Positions 21,242 to 28,219 of a DNA stretch of 28,219 nt are shown here, piece after piece. The stretch is from Acanthaster planci (lineage: Eukaryota > Echinodermata > Asteroidea > Valvatida > Acanthasteridae). The stretch lies in assembly GCF_001949145.1 (NCBI RefSeq), contig NW_019091357.1:1359210-1387428 (forward strand), written 5' to 3'. Both the position numbers and the translations under genes were made by a program. Each line of letters starts with the position of its first letter. Position 1 is the first letter of the stretch. Under the pieces are notes generated by a model. It saw only the letters and a program-made list of their open reading frames with translations. It was not told the origin of the DNA and ran no database searches.

Positions 21242-22387
21242 ATGGCAGCATCTCTCACCACCAGACATAAGATATTTCTCCTCTTCCTAAGCATTATCCT
21301 TACCCTGACTCTTGTCAGTCGGGTCTGGTACTCCAAACACTTGCATGGGTTACTGTGCGCTGCCCGAACCTTCCACCACTATGCCATCAGTGACACACCT
21401 GCTGCAACTGACGTTGAGTCGAACGGATATTTGCCAGCCTTGGCTGCAGAGGTGGAGGAATCGAAAGAGGATGTGGCGGGCAAGATAACCGACATTAAGA
21501 ATCGCATCCGCCAGCAGAGGATAATGGAGGAAAAAAAGGCTCTGGAGCAGGGCGTTATGAGCCGGCAGATGAAGAAGAGGTTGAAGAAGCAGAAGACTTC
21601 ATCTCCACGTTTAGCGGATACAACGCGGAAACTCCCCCAGGCTATTATTATAGGCGTACGGAAATGTGGTACCCGGGCACTATTGGAGATGCTGGAGAAC
21701 CACCCACAGATAGCGGCCTGCGGTCCTGAGGTACACTTCTTTGACAAGAACTATGACCGGGGCCTGGATTGGTACCGGCGGCAGATGCAGCCTTCTCTGC
21801 CGGGCCAGATTACCATTGAGAAGACCCCTTCTTACTTCATCACGGAGACGGCGCCGGAAGACATCCACGCTATGAACAAAGATGTCAAGCTGCTGGTTAT
21901 CGTCCGGGACCCCACCACCCGGGTGATCTCCGACTACACCCAAATCATGTCCAAGGGGGTTTCCAAGATGGTGGGCATGAGCTTCGAGGAGACAGTCATG
22001 TCTGAGGGGGAGGTGCGCACTTCCTACAAGGCAATTCAGATCAGTATGTACAGCAAGCACCTGGAACGTTGGCTGAAGTATTTTCCCCTCCGCCAGATGC
22101 ACTTCGTCGATGGAGACAAACTCATCACCGACCCCTTGCCAGAGATGAAGAAGGTGGAACAGTTTCTCGGGATCCCCGATTTCATCACGTCCGATAATTT
22201 TTACTTCAATGCCACTTCCGGTTTCTACTGCTTGGCTGGTGATCGCAACAGCAAGTGCCTGGCACCCAGCAAAGGGAGAGAACACCCGAAGGTGTCACCT
22301 GAGGTGATACAAAAGCTGCAGGAATTTTTCAGACCCTATAACGAGCAATTCTTTACGATGATCAACCAGCATTTTGACTGGCCGTAG
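21242..22387 (+). CDS. HS3ST: Heparan sulfate glucosamine 3-O-sulfotransferase (HS3ST5/HS3ST1/HS3ST3-like)
   Basis: A single uninterrupted ORF of 381 aa from ATG 21242. In-frame sequence upstream has no better ATG. Type II Golgi topology: short cytoplasmic tail, membrane anchor about 11-27 (IFLLFLSIILTLTLVS), then a charged, probably helical stem (70-120). The catalytic domain starts at LPQAIIIGVRKCGTRALLEM (131-150). K141 lies in the PAPS-binding 5' loop, E163 of EVHFFD is the expected catalytic base, EKTPSYF is 193-199, and VRDPTTRVISDYTQ (221-234) is the 3'-phosphate loop. C330 and C339 match the family disulfide, and there is an N-glycosylation site at N323. KHLERWLKYFP, FYFNAT and the ending DWP resemble HS3ST5, while YDRGLDWYRR and GQITIEKTPSYF resemble HS3ST3, so the paralogue is open. 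The enzyme transfers sulfate from PAPS to the 3-OH of glucosamine in heparan sulfate. The usual KGGTR is KCGTR here. Confidence 0.94.
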   Translation: MAASLTTRHKIFLLFLSIILTLTLVSRVWYSKHLHGLLCAARTFHHYAISDTPAATDVESNGYLPALAAEVEESKEDVAGKITDIKNRIRQQRIMEEKKALEQGVMSRQMKKRLKKQKTSSPRLADTTRKLPQAIIIGVRKCGTRALLEMLENHPQIAACGPEVHFFDKNYDRGLDWYRRQMQPSLPGQITIEKTPSYFITETAPEDIHAMNKDVKLLVIVRDPTTRVISDYTQIMSKGVSKMVGMSFEETVMSEGEVRTSYKAIQISMYSKHLERWLKYFPLRQMHFVDGDKLITDPLPEMKKVEQFLGIPDFITSDNFYFNATSGFYCLAGDRNSKCLAPSKGREHPKVSPEVIQKLQEFFRPYNEQFFTMINQHFDWP

Positions 22388-22761
22388 TCATCAGGACTTG
22401 ACAGTTGTAATGCAATTGGCCTGCAGAATAGAGAGAAAACTTCATTCTCTCTTCCGTTTTCTAAAGGCATCTCCCAATATCATTTTCAGGGTTGTAAATT
22501 GTATTATTTGAAAGTGTAATGTAAATTTTTAAAGTTCTCCATACTCTTTGGTGCATCAGAATTTCCAACATGTCTACAAAATGTAAAATGATGTAAATGA
22601 AAAAAAATGCATGTAACACAACTTGTATCTTTAAAGTATTAGTGAAAAGGCCTTGATGTCGATAACGGCATGCATGTGTTCATGTATACGTAAATAGGAA
22701 ATGTCTGAAAGAGAACATTGTAATATCTTAATTGCTAGCAGTTGTAACATAGTATTGTTGA

Positions 22762-22767
22762 AATAAA
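22762..22767 (+). promoter_or_regulatory. Probable polyadenylation signal of the sulfotransferase gene
   Basis: AATAAA lies 375 bases after the stop, at the end of an AT-rich 3' UTR and followed by a long T run. Confidence 0.6.
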
Positions 22768-24043
22768 ACAGGATTTTTTTTTTTTTATAAATCTTGGCAC
22801 CATTGGACATTTATATAAACATAAATGTACATACATTGTATACATTTGTAATATGCAGCGCTGATATAAGAAATGGTGTATTAAGTACGACACTCAGCAT
22901 GCGTGAACTATGATTGAATGACAGTGCATGTGTCTGTATATATTTAGGTAAGACTGAATGTCTGTTGAACTTTTCTGTCAACTCTCCATGCATGTACACA
23001 TAACATTATCAATGTTACAATATAATCCTTCCAAAGCTGAAATGCACCCCCAATCGGTAAAAGAAAGACAGGTGGTTACAAAGCGGGTTCTTGTAAGCGT
23101 TCTGCGTGTATGCAAAGACCATACACGCCAGAATAAATTGGTTTCGTGTACTCGGTGCGCTCCGCATCAAACGCGTGCATAGTTCACACGCCTCATGGCG
23201 TGCCTAGGCAGTGAGTAGCAAATACACACGCTTAGATACACGGAGCCAAAATAGTCTGATCACTCATTGTTCTTGACACATGACCCATATATATTGAGAT
23301 TTTGGCCTAAGTGAGGATTGTTTTAGACAAACATGTATATTAATTTGTTTAAATGTGTACTTTCAACCAGTGCTTGCATGATATCGGACATTGATCCCCG
23401 TTTTGCTGTGAAAGGTATGACTTATCCTGGCTGAAAATTAAGGTCATGTTACAGAACCCAATTGCTCTTTTAGGGGTGTAATGTGATTTTCATTGAGTGA
23501 AGGCAGTCCAATCAGCAAGGGGGACCTTACAGCTGAACTCAAGGCAAAGTGTCATTGCTTGCTATGGTAGGGTTGTGATACGTTATCATTGAAAGCTGCC
23601 ATGTTGCCTCTAAGAAGTGGTGGTGATTTAAAAAAAAAAAAACCAGTTTGTGAAGCAAACCTCTGAGCAAAGTACAAACTAGGGAGGTTCTCACTTCTTA
23701 TGACCAGTATTGCTACTCAGAGAAATGTTTTACTCCAAATCAAGAGCACCATGCGAATCGAACATTTCAAAATAAATTTGACACATTTTTCTCAACTGAG
23801 TGTCGTTGAATATCTCATTTAATTCACTGAAAAGTGATCACTTTGACGCATTTCCAGTCAGAGAGCAATAGGATTGTGACAAGGCTTTGTAAAGGGTGAA
23901 CTTGAAAAACTCAATCAGCATTCCGACCAATAAACAGTAGTAATTTGCTTCTACCTTTACTTTGGATTCTACAAAATTTTCAAAAATATAAAGTACATAG
24001 AAGTTGCCTCCCTTTACAATTGCCCACAGAATGCCTGGACTCG

Positions 24044-24388
24044 GTTACACCCCAACTATAGCATAACACCCAACTACATGTATAGTTGGGACAGTCCCAA
24101 CTGTAGTGCTGTAGTTGGGCTGGCCCAACTATTGTTGACCAATGTCTGTGGGAAATGTCTCAACATTATCCAAGTCAATGTGTCTCACACTTGACACAAA
24201 TCATTAAAAATGTGGCACTTAGCCCTATGACCAATGACATGACATTTGTTAACAATATGACTTTGGCACATGCTGGGCACATCATGCACACAGGACCACT
24301 CTGCTGTAGTTGGGCCGGCCCAACTGTAGCACTCTAGTAGGGACGGGCCCAACTATAGTTGGGACTGATGCTATAGTTGGGGCGTAAC
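24044..24388. mobile_element. 345-bp foldback/MITE element of nested palindromes
   Basis: The arms 24044-24130 and 24303-24388 are inverted copies, starting GTTACACCCCAACTATAGCAT and GTTACGCCCCAACTATAGCAT. Each arm itself consists of repeated CCCAACTAYAG words in both orientations, including the perfect 16-base palindrome CCCAACTATAGTTGGG (24348-24363) and paired TTGGGCYGGCCCAA dyads. The centre (about 24135-24300) is unique sequence without an ORF of note. No clear target-site duplication was found. Confidence 0.85.
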
Positions 24389-25127
24389 AACTCCACTGAT
24401 ATAACCACATTAGCTGTTGTGCAAATGGAAATCTACCCATGACCTGGACTATGGAAATCAGGACAATTTAACTGCCAAAGATATTTCTGGAAGATCATTA
24501 GATGCAATGTGTCAAGTTGCCATGGTAACTTTCATTCATTCACACTGCGGTTCGTAACGATCCAAATTGCATTGCCCCGAGAAATCACTTCATCTGTATT
24601 CAAATCAATTCAAATCACTGATCAAGATTTGTTGCAATGCATCAAATTCACGCAGGACTCAATTTCATTCACGAACATTACAACACACCTGCTGACACTG
24701 CGAACTGACAAAATATGTTATGATCAGGCACAAAGTAACTCACACACACAACAATGCTGCCTAAAACTTTGCCTACCTCTTGCAGTGAACTACACGTAGA
24801 AAGTGTGCGGTCACTTGTTTGCACACCTGTACCTCATACGCTCTTACTCTTTGGATACATTTTTTTGTTGGTACCACAACCAAGTCTTAATTCAGGTCTA
24901 ATAAGTAGACAAATGCCTGAGGTGCAAGGCTATCTCCACGGAAATAATTGTGCAACGACTGGAGTTGGACAAAATCGAGACACTACTGATAATGTTTAAC
25001 CTGTCCAACACTGCAGGTAAGATGATTTTTGTTGGGGGGGGGGCAAATTAATAAGAACAAGTCACAGGACCTTATCAGTGTTCCAAAGTATTTTTCAGCC
25101 CACTAGGAGTCCTAGAGCATACAAGGT

Positions 25128-25248
25128 GTATAGAGGTTTTGTGTGGTGGGCAGTTCTTTTGTTCCACAGGGAAACCTCCTTTGTACGTGCCCTAGGGTTA
25201 CAAAAGCACTGGCTTCCAAGATGGCAGCCATGCAAACCCTCTATATGG
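25128..25248. repeat. Imperfect inverted-repeat element with YY1-like site
   Basis: The left arm (25128-25171: GTATAGAGGTTTTG, then CAGTTCTTTTGTTCC) is matched by the inverse of 25190-25248 (ATATAGAGGGTTTG, then CAGTGCTTTTGTAACC). The right arm has an extra 20 bases containing CCAAGATGGCAGCC. A perfect CTAGGA-G-TCCTAG dyad lies just to the left (25102-25114). Confidence 0.6.
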
Positions 25249-26449
25249 AACTATGGGAACTGAATTTATCCCATTTCTAGTACCAGGTACTCGTCTCAGT
25301 ATGTGGGGAGGTAAACTCTGGTTCTCTTTTTTTTATACAATCGGGAATAATCCTTCGGTTATTTGTGATTTCTTTTAGATTTTTGGATACAGGCACTTAC
25401 GGTTTGACTCAAACAGCCTTTCTATCCAACATCCATGACTGTATAACCACCAGGGCCCTGATTTCACAACCCATTGTCAAGTCTGGTTTTCACAGTAAGT
25501 GGCGAAATAAGGGACCTGGTGACTACAATGCGTGAACATTACATGCAGCATTGTCAAGATCTGCATAATACTCATAGGCCAACCACATTTGCACCAATGA
25601 ATTATTTAAGGAAGAACACAGAACTTCTCTGATGGACTACACGGAGATCTACAGTTTTAGTGTAGGGCTTGGTTCCAAAGTGGAAATCTGGTATTGGAAA
25701 AAAGATGTTGAAGAGACTCCAACAATGCGAAAGGAACACCTAAAAGACTGTACGCTCTCGTTACAGCTCCAAGTTAATGTAAAAATCAACACTACATGCA
25801 CTGGTCAATGTATTGCCAATCATGATTTATGGAAGATTTATCAAGCACTAAAATCTGCAACATCTCAAACCTTTAAAAATCTTTCTTTCAGTAAATAGAT
25901 AAAAATACATAAGGCATTGATCTGTATTAAAAATGTACAAATTCATTCAATTTAGATGATTCGATTAAAAAGACTGTAACCAGGCACTATGGGAAAAATA
26001 CAAATATATACAAAAAGAAGTCATAATTTCGTTGATGATGTAGAGAAGGGTTATTAATCGGTACATGCATTTCCATCAGGGTGAAGAGGAAACACAAAAC
26101 CGCATGTGTGATGGATTTTCTTCTATTCTACAAGCCCGGTCATGCTTCACGACTCTTCAATCGTCGTTTGACTTTCTCTGAGTAGCTTACGAATACACAC
26201 TGCACAATATCTAGCACCAGGCCAAACCGGGACGCGATGCATCGCTGCTTACAAACGGATCCGGAAGGAACTGTGTAGAGACAATGCAGCCAGTAATGTG
26301 TGAAAACATTGTCAACATGGGTGGGCAAATCATTGTGAACATTCTCGGTCCAAAAACTGGGACCAAACATGAAGGCTTCAAAGTCAAACAAATCCTACCC
26401 TCTCATTTCAATTCAAAACCATAGGAATAAATGTCCACATGATACTTAC

Positions 26450-27748
26450 TTGATGAAGTCAGGTGATTTGGAGATCACATGTTCAAACTCTGCAAATGAC
26501 AAAGCATCGTCATCATCCAAATCGGACTCCTCCAAAACCTAAAGGGACGAATAAAATGTTTGCTTTTTTACTTCTTAGGTACTAAAAATAGAAAGGGGTA
26601 AATGCAACCAGAAAAGAAAGTGCCTACGGCTGCCTGATATGGTTGTAAGCACCTCAGACAGATTCCGGGAAATCAGTTATTGATAATAATTGATAGCATC
26701 ATTACATTGTCAATGAGCTGTTGCATGTCGGCATCTGATAAGTGTTGCTCTCCGGTCAGCCTGTTGACCACTTCACGGAGATCTGTGCTACTGATGAAGT
26801 CATCGTCGTCAAAGTCTGGAGAACGGGGAAAAACACAAACCCTGGATTTACATCAGGAAAAAAGTACACTTTCAATTCATTGAAACATCATGGGCCAAAA
26901 ATGCCACATGCTATACTACAAATTTCAACTAATTTAATGTAATTTCTAACAGCTGAAAGTGTCTTGAATGATTCCTGTTGACTACAATATTACAAAATCA
27001 ACTCACCGTAAATCTGGAAGGCATATTCAGCCTTGACACTTTTGGGAGCGGCATCGCTAAAGACTGACATCATATCCAGGAAGTCCTCAAACTGAAGGGA
27101 CCCGTCGTCTGCTGAGGAAAACACCTTGCAGATTCTGTCTTTAAAAGGGTTTTCCTACAAAAGAAGTAAAAAAAAAAAATAAATGACGGCATCCAACTAA
27201 CATCACATGTCATGTCTCAGACGGGAACATGTCATCCATATCTGTCTAGCAGACACAACATTCCACCAACCTTTAATTCAGGAAGCTCTAGGATCGTAGA
27301 CATGGGAAGTCGGGCATTCTTGTCGGCACGAACAGCGTCTGGATCCAGTAGGTGGAATCTCTTGTGCACACTGTTAACAAAATGGCAGCAGCAGGCATTA
27401 GGGACTGCAGGTTTATTTCAAGGAAAACTAGAGTACATTAAAAATACAGTCAACAATCCAAACTGAGTACATATCCCACGCTACTTTCTTTTTTTACATG
27501 CCAGGCATTGCAAACCACTTAGGTACTGAACAAAAGTTTTGCCTTTGAGAAAGATTCTGCTAGGATCGGAACGTCAGACAGGCCTTCCATATTTTGAGAC
27601 TTGTATCTTAGGTCATTGTAGTCAGCAAACAGTTTGCAGCAGTTTTGTATTACATATCTTTGGAACAAAAGTTTTGACAATTCATTTATGAGTAGTTGTA
27701 TTTATTTACTTACTGAAGAATTTCTTTCTTGCTGAAGAATGTTAGCTC
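26450..27748 (-). CDS. CIB1: CIB1-like calcium and integrin-binding EF-hand protein; partial, 5 exons
   Basis: Minus-strand exons 27748-27714, 27370-27271, 27154-27007, 26815-26706 and 26538-26450 join in phase. They read [103 protein letters not shown] and [12 protein letters not shown]. This is the whole CIB core; RICKVFS, VNRLTGE, LIDNVLEESD and HVISKSPDF favour CIB1 over CIB2/3. Two C-terminal EF-hand loops are present ([12 protein letters not shown] and [12 protein letters not shown]). Position 6, nearly always Gly, is Asp in both. CIB proteins bind Ca2+/Mg2+ and regulate integrin alphaIIb, kinases and other partners at the membrane. The first coding exon lies beyond the right edge. At the last exon, AA|GTAAGTA is a perfect donor but also reads AAG TAA. 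I could not find a convincing final exon carrying the usual FxIxL tail. Confidence 0.88.
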
Positions 27749-28164
27749 CTGGGATAAAAACAAAAGAGTTGCAAAAGTTGCAATAAAATAATTATCATTG
27801 CCAAAATTTATACCTACCAAAGCATTCGATTTTAGCATAAATCACAAATACAACTGAACATAATCAAAACTGAACATAAGCAAAAATGAAGCATCCTGAA
27901 AGAGCTACAAGTACATGTATGTTTGCAATATGGCAATGTGTAGTTATTTATACAGTAAACTCTTATTACATGTACATGTGTATGACAAGTTTACCAGGAT
28001 AAACCAAATCATTATAACCGTTCTTTTTTTTTTCAAAAAGACTAGAAAAATAAAATTAAATAAAAAAATAAAAGATCCAACAGACAGGGATCTTGAAAAT
28101 TTTCTCTTTACATTAGGATTACTTAACAGTAGTGCTATAGCAAGTTGAATGTACATAAGTGTAC

Positions 28165-28188
28165 ACATACATACATACATACATACAT
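28165..28188 (+). repeat. (CATA)n microsatellite
   Basis: About six CATA tetramers occur in a row, in the first-intron side of the CIB-like gene near the right edge of the window. Confidence 0.9.
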
Positions 28189-28219
28189 GTATATGAGTGA
28201 GTAGCATGCATGCAAAGCC

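Larger units (their letters stand above)
22800..26130. other. Gene-poor intergenic stretch
   Basis: No coding exon could be supported here on either strand. Contents are AT-rich DNA, a 9-bp perfect hairpin (23104-23128), a large palindromic element (24044-24388), an inverted-repeat element (25128-25248) and poly-G and poly-A runs. Part of the right end may be the 3' UTR or last exon of the CIB gene. Confidence 0.5.

Noticed and set aside
21379-22285. Long minus-strand open frames opposite the sulfotransferase
   Set aside because: These are antisense shadows of a GC-richer coding exon; the protein family is clear on the plus strand.
25632-25898. 88-residue plus-strand ORF starting MDYTEIYSF
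   Set aside because: No recognisable domain, no splice partners, AT-rich and isolated. It cannot be distinguished from chance.
25860-25905. Possible last CIB exon (minus) reading KIFKGL
   Set aside because: Phase fits, but the sequence does not match the conserved tail and the acceptor is weak.

Overview
The window is eukaryotic nuclear DNA, most likely from a marine invertebrate deuterostome. An echinoderm is my best guess. The reasons are multi-exon genes with short exons and GT-AG introns, vertebrate-like exon and protein organisation, many TACATGTA and TAGGCCTA words, and abundant small palindromic repeats. Species identity is inference. Five protein-coding genes could be reconstructed by joining exons at matching splice phases. 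No rRNA gene, intact tRNA gene, CRISPR array or bacterial-type feature was seen.

Layout. (1) 53-6330 (+): PARPBP/PARI, the PCNA-binding anti-recombinase. Nine exons are present, the gene enters from the left edge, and it ends in a clear PIP box. (2) 6640-7970: a tandem array of about 150-bp tRNA-derived units broken by a 139-N assembly gap, followed by an unrelated tRNA-like element on the minus strand. (3) 8823-14617 (-): TRNAU1AP/SECp43, a two-RRM protein of selenocysteine tRNA metabolism, complete in nine exons (320 aa). (4) 14979-19013 (+): PAK1IP1, a WD40 ribosome-biogenesis protein, complete in nine exons (368 aa). It is head-to-head with TRNAU1AP across 361 bp, so the two probably share a bidirectional promoter. 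(5) 21242-22387 (+): an uninterrupted ORF for a Golgi heparan sulfate 3-O-sulfotransferase (381 aa). (6) 26450-27748 (-): five exons of a CIB1-like EF-hand protein. Its first exon lies off the right edge and its 3' end is ambiguous.

The genes are mostly unrelated housekeeping functions: replication-fork recombination control, Sec-tRNA handling, 60S ribosome assembly, proteoglycan sulfation and calcium signalling. No operon-like logic links them, apart from the TRNAU1AP/PAK1IP1 divergent pair.

The most unusual content is in the non-coding part. It includes the tRNA-derived satellite, at least four short inverted-repeat elements (one with a perfect 9-bp target-site duplication, one built of nested palindromes), a 45-bp minisatellite 16 bp inside a splice donor, and repeated YY1-like and AGAGGGCGC words. 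Nothing here looks like a wholly new protein system.
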